DNA from: Oegoconia quadripuncta
Lineage: Eukaryota; Arthropoda; Insecta; Lepidoptera; Autostichidae
Assembly (NCBI GenBank): GCA_949316235.1
Contig: OX438741.1
Span: forward strand, 16,617,124 to 16,681,123
Length of the DNA stretch: 64,000 nt
Reading direction: 5' to 3'
The notes under the pieces were generated by a model that saw only the letters and a program-made list of their open reading frames with translations, was not told where the DNA came from and did not search any database. Made by a program: the position numbers and the translations under genes. Shown piece by piece: positions 55,101 to 63,952 of the stretch; position 1 is the first letter of the stretch, and every line of letters starts with the position of its first letter.

Positions 55101-57396
55101 ATTCAGTCATATGACCTAAATCGCGGTACTCTAACATAAAGTCCTTGTACATTTGTTTAAGCGCAGGTTGCTTAATAAGTCTGCGTTCCAAGGAAGAAAA
55201 ACAATGCTTAGCTCGTTGTAACGAGTTGCCTAAAACATTTGAACTTTGTTTAAGAGGAATTCTCACACAAAAACGACCATCTTTTAGTCGCGTAGTATTT
55301 ATTGAAAAATGATTTTCACATAATTTTTCCTCAGGAAAATATTGAGATTTAGGGCTAACTTCTTCAAGCTGCCAAAAACGCGAAAGCTGGGTTTGAATAT
55401 CCTCATTACAATTCTCATCATTTTGGGAATTAATATTTACGAAATTGCATTTAATATAAGATGGTATACTTGACACATAATCGTTATCAATTGGACCGGC
55501 CACTATCCATCCTAGCCTGGTCTCACAAAGTGTGGGCATACCACTTCCTAATTTAATTCGTTGCGAACCTAGTAAGTCCCAAAATAAATTAGCGCCAATG
55601 ATTAAGTCAATGGCGGCGGGAGAATGAAAAGTAGGGTCCGCTAAACAAATATCGGACGGAATATTAAAATTCGTCAAATTAATTTGATTACAGGGCACAT
55701 TATCTGTAATCGATGGTAAAATAAAACAGTTAATTTTAGTTGAATACTCCTCATTTAATGACGTCATAGGCACGCGACACATTTTCCCAATGTGCGACGA
55801 AATATTATTAATGCCTAGTACAGACTTATCTATACGTGTAATGGGAATATTCAATTTATTGCACATACTTTCGGTCATGAGACACGATGTGCTTCCACTA
55901 TCGAGTAAGGCGCGAGCTATATGCGCGCAGTTATGTGAGTCATACAACTTCACTAACGCAGTCGATAATAACACCTCCCGCTGACCGCATCGACTCGCGG
56001 GCGCAACGACGCTCGCCGACAGTGCTAAGTTAGAATTAGGCTCAATGGAAGGCCGCGTTGTCTCAGGTTGAGTGCCGGAGTCGACGCGCGGTTCGGACCT
56101 TGAAACTGGTTTCTGTTTATAGTCCACGATGTGAACAAGAATGTTGTGTTTTCGCTTGCATATTTTACAGCCCGGTTTTTTGCAACGATCAGCATAATGT
56201 CCCGCTTGAAAACAATTAAAACATAATTTATAATTGGGTAATAATTGCAGCCTTGCATTTGGGGTTAACGCTAGGAATTGTGGACAATTAATTAAGTTAT
56301 GGTCATCGTTACACTTAGGACAGACCTTTGAATTTAAGATTGAATTTTTATTTTGATCTTGCACTAAAACCATACTTTTAACTTTTGAATTAGGTTTGAC
56401 TGACGTGTGGGGTTGACTGCTATTTGTACGTGACATCTCTAAAGTTTCAATCAAATTAGCGCGAGTGTGAAGAAAGTTAAGAAAAGCATCAATTGTTATA
56501 GGGCTTTCTTTGTCAAAACTGCCTTTACGCTCCTCCCACTCGCGGAACGTTTTCGAATCTAATTTGTGAGTTACAATATAAATAAGTAGCGTGTCCCAAT
56601 GCTTAACTGGTTCTCCCAAAGATTCTAACGCACGTATATTCTTATTTAATTGATCAATTATGCGTTTTAAAGTTGTTGAGGACTCCCTTATGACGGTTTC
56701 GATATTAAATAAGGCTGTAACATGATTTTGCACTAATAAACGCTTGTTATCGAAACGTTCACACAACAATCTCCAAGCAATTGCATAATTAGAGGATGAA
56801 AACTCAATCGATTGAATTACTACAGCAGCTGAACCCTCCAATGACGACCTCAAATAATGAAATTTATTTATATCATCTATTTCACAACTAGAATGTATTA
56901 AGCTGGTAAAAGTGTCACGAAATTCAAGCCAGTTGTCATACTGACCACTAAATTTAGGTAATTGAATGGTAGGTAATTTAACGAATCTGAGGTTATTTGT
57001 ACTAGCCCTTACCGTATTACAATTTGAACTATTTGAATCGTCCTGGGTCTTATTATGAGCGGCCATTATCTCTTGACCCTTGGCAATTAATTTATAATAC
57101 AGCGATTCAAATTCATTGCGTTCTAACAACTGAGCATCGGCATTCTCCATAATACATTCCAATCGCAATTGTACCTCATCGTATTGATAGTATAAAGATT
57201 CAATCTTACCTATGCGCAATTGCAATTCACCTGCTTCAGCAGTGGTCAATGAAGAAATTTGAAGGGAATTCAAGTAATTAGAAAACGATGTTAAGCTTCC
57301 TTTAAAACTGCCTCGTTTTCTAATTAAATCCTTCTCCTCATCCCTTGAACCAGCTGATTCCTTACTATCCATTATTTGGGTAACGAGTGCCGTCAA
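52114..57396 (-). CDS. gag-pol: BEL/Pao Gag-Pol polyprotein
   Basis: 1,760 residues in one frame. The Gag part has the DUF1759-like 'LPKFSGQYDNWLEF' (about residues 146-159), then zinc knuckles 'CPKCNDDHNLINC' (about 358-370) and 'CFNCFQAGHYADRC' (about 395-408). The aspartic protease active site is 'LLDSGST' (about 500). Reverse transcriptase has 'SADVEKMYRQ' and the 'FYVDDLLTG' catalytic motif (about 911). RNase H has 'FTDASERAYG' (about 1082). The integrase has an HHCC region ('CVRCSRMRG'), then D in 'GVDYAGPI' (about 1464), D in 'YSDNGTSFVG' (about 1526) and E in 'GIWEAGVK' (about 1577). A DUF5641-type C-terminus follows. No stop or frameshift was found, so it is probably competent. An internal Met a few residues in could be the real start. 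Confidence 0.96.
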   Translation of the reverse strand: MTALVTQIMDSKESAGSRDEEKDLIRKRGSFKGSLTSFSNYLNSLQISSLTTAEAGELQLRIGKIESLYYQYDEVQLRLECIMENADAQLLERNEFESLYYKLIAKGQEIMAAHNKTQDDSNSSNCNTVRASTNNLRFVKLPTIQLPKFSGQYDNWLEFRDTFTSLIHSSCEIDDINKFHYLRSSLEGSAAVVIQSIEFSSSNYAIAWRLLCERFDNKRLLVQNHVTALFNIETVIRESSTTLKRIIDQLNKNIRALESLGEPVKHWDTLLIYIVTHKLDSKTFREWEERKGSFDKESPITIDAFLNFLHTRANLIETLEMSRTNSSQPHTSVKPNSKVKSMVLVQDQNKNSILNSKVCPKCNDDHNLINCPQFLALTPNARLQLLPNYKLCFNCFQAGHYADRCKKPGCKICKRKHNILVHIVDYKQKPVSRSEPRVDSGTQPETTRPSIEPNSNLALSASVVAPASRCGQREVLLSTALVKLYDSHNCAHIARALLDSGSTSCLMTESMCNKLNIPITRIDKSVLGINNISSHIGKMCRVPMTSLNEEYSTKINCFILPSITDNVPCNQINLTNFNIPSDICLADPTFHSPAAIDLIIGANLFWDLLGSQRIKLGSGMPTLCETRLGWIVAGPIDNDYVSSIPSYIKCNFVNINSQNDENCNEDIQTQLSRFWQLEEVSPKSQYFPEEKLCENHFSINTTRLKDGRFCVRIPLKQSSNVLGNSLQRAKHCFSSLERRLIKQPALKQMYKDFMLEYRDLGHMTECTDTKNDNAYFIPHHGVVRASSTTTKLRVVFNASSPTTSGVSSNNIQMVGPTVQDDLLSILLRFRLYKYVLSADVEKMYRQVVVHPADRHLQQIVWRDDPSSPLKTYQLNTVTYGTASAPFLATRCLKQIGLECEDNQISEIIVHDFYVDDLLTGGDELGAVQHIRDKVTAELASACLPLRKWKSNEPQLVSDSTKSSLDLNIGGTEPSKTLGLGWQTESDELCFPIGVAINNENTKRGMLSVIAQIFDPLGLLAPCVINMKMLLQKLWLHKLAWDEFLPSEISCQWAEIVKILPVLNNLRIPRIVVCDAYKSIEFHIFTDASERAYGACLYIRSTNDKGEVFVRLLMAKSRVAPIKPTTVPRLELCGALTGARLYDKAIESLRVYVQHTTFWSDSTIVLGWLKMLPNKLQPFVRNRVAEILEKTDNCTWRHVPTEVNPADLISRGVDIKSISSLDQWWSGPKFLTVESSHWPSNPTSLAKLPETRLETSLHSKVDQTRESKPIIDFCRFSKFSRLVRSTAYMLRFINACKKHQVHHTYLSEHELRSALNLIIRISQRESFPEYNNLLEKRALPNKSSLIKFNIFLDDNKLMRVGGRLDNSNFSYEKKHPLLLQSTHRFTKLLFNFEHIRLLHAGPQLLLASIREVYWPIGGRNLAKKCYHQCVRCSRMRGQTIAPLMGNLPLQRISPGGYPFENVGVDYAGPITSASRQGRGCKLVKVYIAIFVCFATKAIHLELVGDLSSNNYLLALRRFISRRGKPLNIYSDNGTSFVGAYNDLSKFLKANCDCLSDGVANDGISFHFIPPYSPHFGGIWEAGVKSTKFHLQRVLGHCNLTYEELNTTLIQIEAVLNSRPLTPLSSDPADFTPLTPGHFLIGRPLTSVPERNYQTHSINSLSRFQRIEQLRQHFWTRWSSEYIAELQHRIKWRSCKYSLKLDTLVLLKEENLPPLKWRLGRVTAIHPGADNIARVADIKTATGVVRRAFTRICPLPVPDTSG

Positions 57397-58128
57397 ACTG
57401 GAATTTATACAAATAAAATTTTAATATAAAGTAAAAAGTAACAATTTATTGCCTGAGAAAACAATAAATAATTAATTTAAATTTGTTTGAGACTTTTCAA
57501 TGTAGGAATTAATTTATTTTATATTTAATTGCTACGTATCTCTTTTACAAATGTTTAATTTACTTAAATAAGAACCAATAGTAATGTATCTATGTTGTAT
57601 AAGAATAAAAAACTTAACGTATAAGAGATAGTGCACTGAACCCTAAATTTTAATAATGTATGATTCATATAAAGTTTAACTTCTGTAACATAAATACTAC
57701 CAAAGTAAACCATTAACTTAGTGCAATTAAAACTCCTTAATACTAATATAAATCAGTAAGTTGCTGTAATATGTCCTTAAATCGGTTTAAATTTACTAAA
57801 TAGGTGTACAATCAAATTTAATGTACCATCTATAAGTACCGATAGGTTAACGATAATTTAACAATGAAGTTATGAGTAGATAATACTAGTACTGACCTTA
57901 ATTACTCGTTGATTTAAGCTTAATACTACCTGACTAAGAGTGCTGGGTTGAAATTTAATTTAATTATTGATGCTTAACACTGTAATACTCCAATTTAACA
58001 TCACATTCCAATCCAGTGACCTTGCGGTGAACTTGAACTGACGTAGCTCGATGCAGTTAACTTAGTTCTCCCGTAATTAACTCCGTATTTTAACGAATAA
58101 AGATGATTCTCGTAGTTCTTTTAAATCC
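57397..58128 (-). other. BEL/Pao 5' untranslated leader
   Basis: About 730 bp of AT-rich sequence between primer site and start codon. It is longer than in many BEL/Pao elements. No open frame was recognised. Confidence 0.6.
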
Positions 58129-58142
58129 GGCTCGAAGGACCA
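58129..58142 (-). promoter_or_regulatory. BEL/Pao primer-binding site
   Basis: The minus strand reads TGGTCCTTCGAGCC immediately after the 5' LTR. It begins TGG, complementary to a tRNA 3' CCA end. The tRNA species was not determined. Confidence 0.8.
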
Positions 58143-58362
58143 TGTTGAGGAGATTATCAGGATTTGATAATAAAAAAAAGCTTAATTTCAAGTTAAACCG
58201 ATGTAATGAGTTACATACACGTCATACTAGAAGAAGGGAGTACGGGGGGAGGGGGACAATTGTAAGGCCCATCGTAAAAGGAATGCAAATCGCCAAATAG
58301 AAAAGATTGCCATGCGCTTCATTGCAGGCACGGCACTCTTCGCATCATGCCGATCCACAACA
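58143..58362 (-). repeat. BEL/Pao 5' LTR, 220 bp
   Basis: Identical to the other LTR. On the + strand it supplies an ATG at 58347 in frame with the remainder of the interrupted Polinton gene. Confidence 0.95.
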
Positions 58363-58367
58363 ATTCT
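58363..58367. repeat. BEL/Pao target-site duplication, right (ATTCT)
   Basis: Matches 51862-51866. Confidence 0.95.
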
Positions 58368-58768
58368 AATCAAGCTGGATCAGGTGTAGGTATCATATAC
58401 AGAGGTGTACCGCATCAACGTGGTCACGGCATTGGAAGTTTTTTGGGCGGACTATTTAGATCTGTATTTCCACTCATAGCAAGTGGTGCCAAGACAGTCG
58501 GGAAAGAGGCATTAAGCGCAGGAGTAGGTTTATTATCAGATATGGTCAGGGCACAACCAATGGGGGAATCAATTAAGTCTCGACTCAAAGAAGAAAGTGC
58601 TAATTTAAAACGAAAAGCGGATAACAAAATTGATTCGCTTATGTCTGGCTCAGGGTATAAAATCAAGAGACTTCGAAAGAAACCTACCATTTCATTGAAA
58701 CCATCTAACCGAAGAGGAGTTGACAGGAAGAAAAAAAGTAATATAAAAGATATATTTTCAAATTAACT

Positions 58769-60082
58769 ATGTCGTTTCTTCATAATAATTCTTGTGAGTG
58801 TGTTAAATCAGAGTTAGATCTTTTTGCTGTACCATCAACACAGACAAGTATTGAGAGTGGGCAATGGATTCATTGTACACCGATATCATCGCTAAGTGAT
58901 GAAGGACCAATTGAATTTGTTATGCCAGGAAGTGGAGATGACTACATTGATTTGTCACACACCCTCCTTCATGTTAAAGCTAAAATTATAAACCTAGATT
59001 CTACCACTCCTCCCCCTGATGAGAAGACAGCACCTGTTAATAATTGGTTGCATTCACTTTTCAACCAATTAGATGTTTATCTAAATCAAAAACTTGTATC
59101 ACCTCCTAATAACACATATGCTTATCGGGCTTATATTGAGACTCTACTTAATTATGGACCAGCGGCAAAACAATCACACTTGACTTGTGGTATGTGGTAC
59201 GAAGATACAGCTTCAAAGATGGATTCATGTGATGACAACAACAAGGGCTTTCACAAAAGACATCAACGGGTAAAAGACGGCAAATCAGTTGAAATGATTG
59301 GACATTTGCACGGTGATCTATTTAATCAAGAAAAGTTCTTAATAAATGGGGTAGAAATACGTGTTAAATTAGTACGTAACAAAGACACTTTTAATTTAAT
59401 GTCATCATCAGTGAATTCAAAATATAAAGTTCAAATTGATAGCGCTACTCTTATATTGCGAAAGGCAAGAATAAATCCATCCGTTTTACTCGCTCATCAA
59501 AAAGTTTTAACCACTACAACTGCAAAATATCCAATTACTCGCGCTGAAGTTAAAGTTTTAACTATTCCATCAGGAGTCCGTGGAAAAACAATTGACAATG
59601 TATTTCTTGGTCAGGTGCCGAAAAGATGTATTATCGGATTTGTTGATAATGTTGCTTTTAATGGTACTTTCAATACCAATCCATTTAACTTCGATAATCA
59701 TGATATAAATGTATTTAGCTTGTATGTAGATGGGCAACAAATTCCTTCTAAAACCCTAATGCCATCATACCGTAGCGGTGTGTTTACGAGTAGTTACCAT
59801 ACGTTATATACTGGAACAGGTATTCACTTTTTGAATGAAGGCAATTCCATATCGATTGAGGACTATGCAAATGGATACTGCTTAATGGCATTTGATTTAA
59901 CTCCTGATCTATCTGCTAACTCAAGTTCCCACTGGAATTTGATAAAACATGGGTGTGTTAGAATAGAAGTCCAATTTGAATCAGCTCTTGCAAAAACTCT
60001 TAACTGCATTGTGTACGCAGAGTTTGACAATGTTATAGAAATTAATAAAAATAGAGATGTGAGTGTAGATTATAATAGTTAA
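58769..60082 (+). CDS. Major capsid protein, double jelly roll
   Basis: 437 residues, the usual size for Polinton major capsid proteins that would build an icosahedral shell. Recognisable stretches: 'CVKSELDLFAVPSTQTSIE' near the N-terminus, 'IEFVMPGSGDDYIDLSHTLL', 'NNWLHSLFNQLDVYLNQKLV', and in the second half 'FLGQVPKRCIIGFVDNVAFNG' and 'GYCLMAFDLTPD'. The frame is intact. It starts two bases after the stop of the pVI-like gene, so loss of upstream transcription by the BEL insertion could reduce its expression unless it has its own promoter. Confidence 0.92.
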   Translation: MSFLHNNSCECVKSELDLFAVPSTQTSIESGQWIHCTPISSLSDEGPIEFVMPGSGDDYIDLSHTLLHVKAKIINLDSTTPPPDEKTAPVNNWLHSLFNQLDVYLNQKLVSPPNNTYAYRAYIETLLNYGPAAKQSHLTCGMWYEDTASKMDSCDDNNKGFHKRHQRVKDGKSVEMIGHLHGDLFNQEKFLINGVEIRVKLVRNKDTFNLMSSSVNSKYKVQIDSATLILRKARINPSVLLAHQKVLTTTTAKYPITRAEVKVLTIPSGVRGKTIDNVFLGQVPKRCIIGFVDNVAFNGTFNTNPFNFDNHDINVFSLYVDGQQIPSKTLMPSYRSGVFTSSYHTLYTGTGIHFLNEGNSISIEDYANGYCLMAFDLTPDLSANSSSHWNLIKHGCVRIEVQFESALAKTLNCIVYAEFDNVIEINKNRDVSVDYNS

Positions 60083-60191
60083 GTATTCAGCATTTTTGTA
60101 TCTATTATAGTATATAAGATTTCCATATAATATTTTTCATCATTATCCGTTAAACTACCTTAATGTATGTATTTAAGAAAGTATTTCAATA
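60083..60191 (+). promoter_or_regulatory. Capsid-protease spacer with TATA-like motif
   Basis: 'tagtatataagatttcc' at about 60108-60124 is TATA-like and about 70-80 bases before the protease ATG, so the protease may have its own promoter. Confidence 0.35.
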
Positions 60192-60629
60192 ATGGATACA
60201 CACGAAATTAGACTATTTATGAAAAAGATAAATCACAGTCTAGAATTTAACGTGTTCCCTGCTAACAGAATACCAATGTACATAGAAGCACCCACTTACT
60301 TTATTTCTAACTTGGATCCTGATACAAAATCGGGATCACATTGGGTAGCCATTCATATCAATGCTAATGGTATCGGTGAATATTTTGATTCATATGGTAG
60401 AAAGCCTACCGGCCACCATAAATCGTTTTTGAAAAGAAATACTCGGAAATGGTTTTACAATAATAAAATTCTTCAAAGTCACTTAACTTCTGTTTGTGGT
60501 GAATACTGTTTAGTGTATCTGTACTTTAAGTTTATGAATATGAGCATGTCAGAGTTTTTAAGAGATTTTTGCGATATTCCTTTGTATAACGATATATTCA
60601 TAAATAAAATATTTAAAACCATTTTTTGA
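60192..60629 (+). CDS. Adenain-like maturation cysteine protease
   Basis: 145 residues. It should cleave virion precursor proteins during assembly. The catalytic set in Ulp1/adenain order is visible: H50 in 'SGSHWVAI', D66 in 'YFDSYGR', Q95 in 'LQSHLTSVCGEYCL' and the nucleophile C102. It is compact, as in other Polinton proteases, and intact. An AATAAA at 60629-60634 overlaps the stop codon and probably serves as polyadenylation signal. Confidence 0.92.
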   Translation: MDTHEIRLFMKKINHSLEFNVFPANRIPMYIEAPTYFISNLDPDTKSGSHWVAIHINANGIGEYFDSYGRKPTGHHKSFLKRNTRKWFYNNKILQSHLTSVCGEYCLVYLYFKFMNMSMSEFLRDFCDIPLYNDIFINKIFKTIF

Positions 60630-60772
60630 AATAAATTTATTTTACCAATTATCTGTTTTTTATTTACATTATCCTATTTTGATATAGAAGAGTGAAGATA
60701 ATGAAACATCAGAATTACAGTTTTACTTTATTTATTTTCTAATTAAACATTATAATACAATATTGTAGCTAA

Positions 60773-61084
60773 CTAATCTATCTGCGGGGTTGGACTATAG
60801 ACACCCGGTGATAATGAAAACAATTTTTCAGACGCCCACGACGTTTCATAAACTTCTTCTTCCTGTTCCAATGACATGAGTGGGTTCGCTGGCCGCTGCA
60901 GAAATGTTAGTATAGGGGGAGGTGAGGGTCTTGAATACCCACCATAATCGTAATTGGCCCACTGGCGGAGATTATTTAGGTTTTCTTCATGGAATTCATA
61001 GAGTTGTCGGTCGATTTCGTCTTGTTCGGCTTCGAGACACAGTCGTACCAGTTGGTCATCGTATTGAGTTTCGAAGTGTGCCAT
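60773..61084 (-). CDS. Right-end protein with TIR-shared N-terminus (unknown)
   Basis: 103 residues from the ATG at 61084; an earlier TTG is not needed. The first 30 residues ('MAHFETQYDDQLVRLCLEAE' onward) lie in the TIR and are the same as the proposed first exon of polB at the left end. After the TIR border (60995) the sequence is unique: Asn/Glu-rich, then Pro-rich 'RPSPPPILTF', then acidic. No family was recognised. AATAAA-type signals follow at about 60728-60737. It is convergent with the protease gene. Confidence 0.65.
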   Translation of the reverse strand: MAHFETQYDDQLVRLCLEAEQDEIDRQLYEFHEENLNNLRQWANYDYGGYSRPSPPPILTFLQRPANPLMSLEQEEEVYETSWASEKLFSLSPGVYSPTPQID

Positions 61085-62721
61085 CCTTCTGCCTGCGTTA
61101 GACAAATGTATCTCTCGGTGGCATGTGGCTTATATGAGGTGTATCTTATAGACAGGTATAAAACGGTGGGGAACGAAAAATTTATTGCTGTTTTTCAGTA
61201 GAGTCTGCGTCGCGACAGTTAATGTGCTAAGAAGAAACCCATAAATTATAACGTTGCTCTATTGGGAGTCGCAAGAAACGGGCTATTCCAGGAATTATTT
61301 CTTATCCGCTGTTATGTAGTACTTTGTGCAGTCGGTCTTCGTTGCCACCTGTTTTGTTATATTGTAAATTAAATCTCTTACATTTCGGTAATGCTTGTCG
61401 TCTTCTGAGGCGTAATATTTAACACGAACATCTGCATATTTCCAGTAATCAATTGGTTGAACATCTTTCAACTTTTTCATCTCATACACTTCTATTTTAA
61501 TGAGATGACTCGCTGAGGATCCGTCATCATTATTCGATGAAATGTATGAAGTTCCTTCTCCGTTAGCTTGGGCAATATTGGAAGACTGTAGTCGGACCCT
61601 CTTTTTCTTGGGCTTCTCAAAGAAACAATCAATGTTTCTCTTAGCAATGTTTTGCTTGACCTTCAAGGCAGGAGGATCTTGAGTTTCATCATCGTCGCTT
61701 AGATCGGCAGTAGGAAAGTAATAGTTCTTAAAGGTGTAATCACTGTCAGGAATCGACGTCTGAAACGAGCAGAAAACGAAGGTTAGGTCAAGCAATTGCA
61801 TCGAAACAGATCGTCCAGGTAAAGTAGACAACACATAAACAATGTAGTTACAGACGAAAACTTACCGACATGACAGAAAGCGTAGTTTAACACTTTTCAC
61901 TATGAAATGTACGACTGTGTCTCGAGGCGAGGCGGGCGATCGAATTTGGACTGTGGTGCTGTACAAGCCGTCTCGCTTTAAATACCCTATCCAGGTAGAG
62001 TGGTGATACCACATACGTAGTAGCTATTAAGAATTAACCCTACATATTTATTATTGAATCGAATTAAAAAATTAAGAAAAAATACTGCGTATGCCGCAGA
62101 TGGCGATCTAAAGAATAACTAACATAAATAAATTTGACAGTGGGTGATCGTTATCATTTCATCTAAAGGCGTACACATTCCAACGTGACGAGCAAAAAAG
62201 TCTCACCTGTTTCCAAATCTTACTAGGAAAAAATGGTATACTATAATGAAATAACTTAAATTACGAAGTTTCTATTCACCGTAAAAGGTGCATGTTTTTT
62301 GTCGACTACTGCCATAAATATAAATTGATCATAAATTAGAAAACTAAATAAAAGAATAATGGAAAGGCAGTTTCATTGCTGACAATAAATTTAATTTTTT
62401 TCCATATTAAAAACATACACCTGCTGTAATCGCTATGCTTACCATGAACAAGTTCAGACTTGTATCAGTTGTAGGTACACAAAAGCGCCAAAAGCCGAGG
62501 AGTTATCGTCCACTTGATTTATGTGTGAACCTATTATTAGGTTAGATAAGGACAATTTTTTACTAGCCATTATAATTAGCAAACAAAGTTAACTGGCAAA
62601 TCCGTCAATAACGACCCAATTAAAGCCGCCAATGAGACCGTGAAAGGGGGAACACACCGTGGTGACCTTTTTTTAGGGGGAGGGCCCGGGGCTGGTCCAG
62701 AACTCTCGAATACGTACTACT
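60995..62721 (-). repeat. Polinton right terminal inverted repeat, 1,727 bp
   Basis: Mirror of 41223-42949, ending ...TACGTACTACT at 62721. A left position x corresponds to 103944 minus x. Confidence 0.93.
61295..61871 (-). CDS. TIR-encoded protein, two exons, right copy
   Basis: Same gene as at 42073-42649: exon 1 is 61866-61871, intron 61760-61865, exon 2 61295-61759. The protein is identical (156 residues, acidic N-terminal part, 'KPKKKRVRL' basic stretch). Carrying it in both terminal repeats means two doses per element and protection by gene conversion. Function unknown. Confidence 0.75.
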
Positions 62722-62727
62722 TCGATG
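62722..62727. repeat. Polinton target-site duplication, right copy (TCGATG)
   Basis: Matches 41217-41222. Confidence 0.95.
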
Positions 62728-62859
62728 ACATAACTAACGAAAAGTTAGAGAAAAACAATTAACGAATAAGTGTTATTATACCTGTCGAAGTTGATTGGTT
62801 CAGTCTATGGAACCAGTACCCCGCCATGAACAGCCAGACGAGTCTTTTTGGACACATTC

Positions 62860-63410
62860 TGGCTCCTCATAATTATGCAGAGCTCCAAGCTAATTTCCGG
62901 CATTCACTCTTCTTTCGATGTCCTCATCACACTTTCCATCCCTTGTGAATAGTGAACCCAAATACACAAACTCACGCATTTGACGACCTGTTTGGTGCAT
63001 GTAGTGGTTAGCAACTCTACCAAATACCAAACCACTATACCAAAAGGATCCGGGTTCCAATCCCGTTAGGGGCATATGTTTGTATCATGAATACGGACAT
63101 GTGTACCCGAGTTATGGATATTTACATTTATAATAAGTATTTATTTACAAAAAAAAATGTATTTATGTAGTATATCAACCATCTGGTATCCACAACACAA
63201 GCCTATAGTTGCTTACTGTGGAACTAGATGGCGCTGTGTGTATGTCTAAGGATATTTATTTATTAATAATTTTATTACTATTTGCTCCACTTTTTCTCCA
63301 TCTATCAAATTACTGCAATCCGTCATACATACACCTCTTTCAAATATCATAACTTTCGTTTTCCTCACATTGACTTTCATGCCTTTTTCTTTCAAAGCTA
63401 TAATCATGAA
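62860..63410 (-). pseudogene. RTE-clade LINE RT fragment, split by SINE-A5
   Basis: The minus strand at about 63410-63285 reads 'MKVNVRKTKVMIFERGVCMT' and 'LIDGEKVEQ'. Beyond the SINE it continues 'REFVYLGSLFTRDGKCDEDI' with 'ERRVNAGN', then in another frame 'SQNVSKKTRLAVH'. These are consecutive parts of the RTE reverse transcriptase downstream of the palm. A frameshift near 62895 and the SINE make it dead. Confidence 0.8.
62985..63265 (+). mobile_element. SINE-A copy 5, inside an RTE fragment
   Basis: The head is 'gacctgtttggtgcatgtag', with a mutated B-box near 63052-63063 ('gggttccaatcc') and a body with 'ctggtatccacaacacaagc' and 'actagatggcgctgtgtgta'. The tail is TTTATTTATTA. Confidence 0.8.
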
Positions 63411-63619
63411 TTAAGCTGGGTGCGAAATTTAGGAACAAATTAGATATTTACGCAGACCGAATTTTGATTTGAGATAAAAAGCAACTTACCATTAGAGGCA
63501 TCCCATTCCTCGTCGCCATCATCCGATACCCTGGACTCGTAAGGCGCTACTTTGAGCCAATCGTAGAGCCGGCGGCGACAACATCTGTACAACATCATCA
63601 TTGTGTTTTTTTTTTTCTT

Positions 63620-63952
63620 TTTTTTTATGCACGACGGGTTCGTACTTGACCTCAATCACACCTGATGTTAAGTGAAGATGAGGTCGAAGGTGGAAGCGTA
63701 CCAACCCGGAAACCCCAACACATTTGGGGGACTGGCTATCTTATCTCTGACAACCGGAACACAACAATGCTATCAACATTGCTGCTTGGCGGCAGATTTA
63801 GATAAGATGGTGGTAGCTAGCCAGGCGGACATTTTAATATGCCCTACCACCAACCAAACCGAGTACTTAAACATGTACTCCGCTGGGGATCGAACCCGCG
63901 ACCTCCGAATCGTAAACTCAGTGTTGTTTACATTGAGCCACGGAGGCGGTTG
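63620..63952 (-). mobile_element. SINE-B copy 8, full length
   Basis: It runs from the T-run and 'gcacgacgggttcgtact' (3' end) to the head 'gagccacggaggcggt' near 63950. The B-box complement 'gatcgaacccgcgacctcc' lies near 63888. Confidence 0.85.

Larger units (their letters stand above)
51867..58362 (-). mobile_element. Complete BEL/Pao LTR retrotransposon, 6,496 bp
   Basis: Minus-strand element with two 220-bp LTRs that show no difference, a 5-bp ATTCT duplication, a primer-binding site directly after the 5' LTR, and one uninterrupted 1,760-codon gag-pol frame. The identical LTRs and clean duplication mean a recent insertion, later than that of the host Polinton. No envelope frame is present. 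Confidence 0.97.
51816..58766 (+). pseudogene. pVI-like virion protein gene, interrupted by BEL/Pao
   Basis: The gene starts at 51816 (ATGA overlap with the penton gene). It is open for 17 codons to 51866 and is then broken by the retrotransposon, where it would stop after one more codon. The remainder, 58368-58766, continues in the same frame for 132 codons plus stop, so the pre-insertion gene coded for about 149 residues. The right part has 'GHGIGSFLGGLFRSVFPLI' followed by a Gly/Ala-rich amphipathic stretch and a Lys/Arg-rich C-terminus. That resembles the Polinton proteins compared with adenovirus pVI, a membrane-active core protein. The right part also has an ATG at 58347, supplied by the LTR, giving a 139-codon frame. 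Original expression is lost or altered. Confidence 0.85.
41223..62721 (+). mobile_element. Polinton/Maverick element, 21.5 kb with a nested BEL/Pao
   Basis: A large self-replicating DNA element of the Polinton (Maverick, adintovirus-like) class. Evidence: a 6-bp duplication, AG-beginning inverted ends, and the signature gene set of protein-primed polymerase, retroviral-like integrase, packaging ATPase, cysteine protease, double-jelly-roll major capsid and penton-like minor capsid. All core frames are open. The only clear disruption is the BEL/Pao insertion at 51867-58362; subtracting it and one duplicate leaves 14,998 bp, ordinary for the class. The matching terminal repeats indicate recent arrival or ongoing gene conversion. 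Main genes run on the + strand, with short overlaps (TAATG, ATGA) from the ATPase onwards. Whether it can move or form particles is unknown. Confidence 0.97.
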
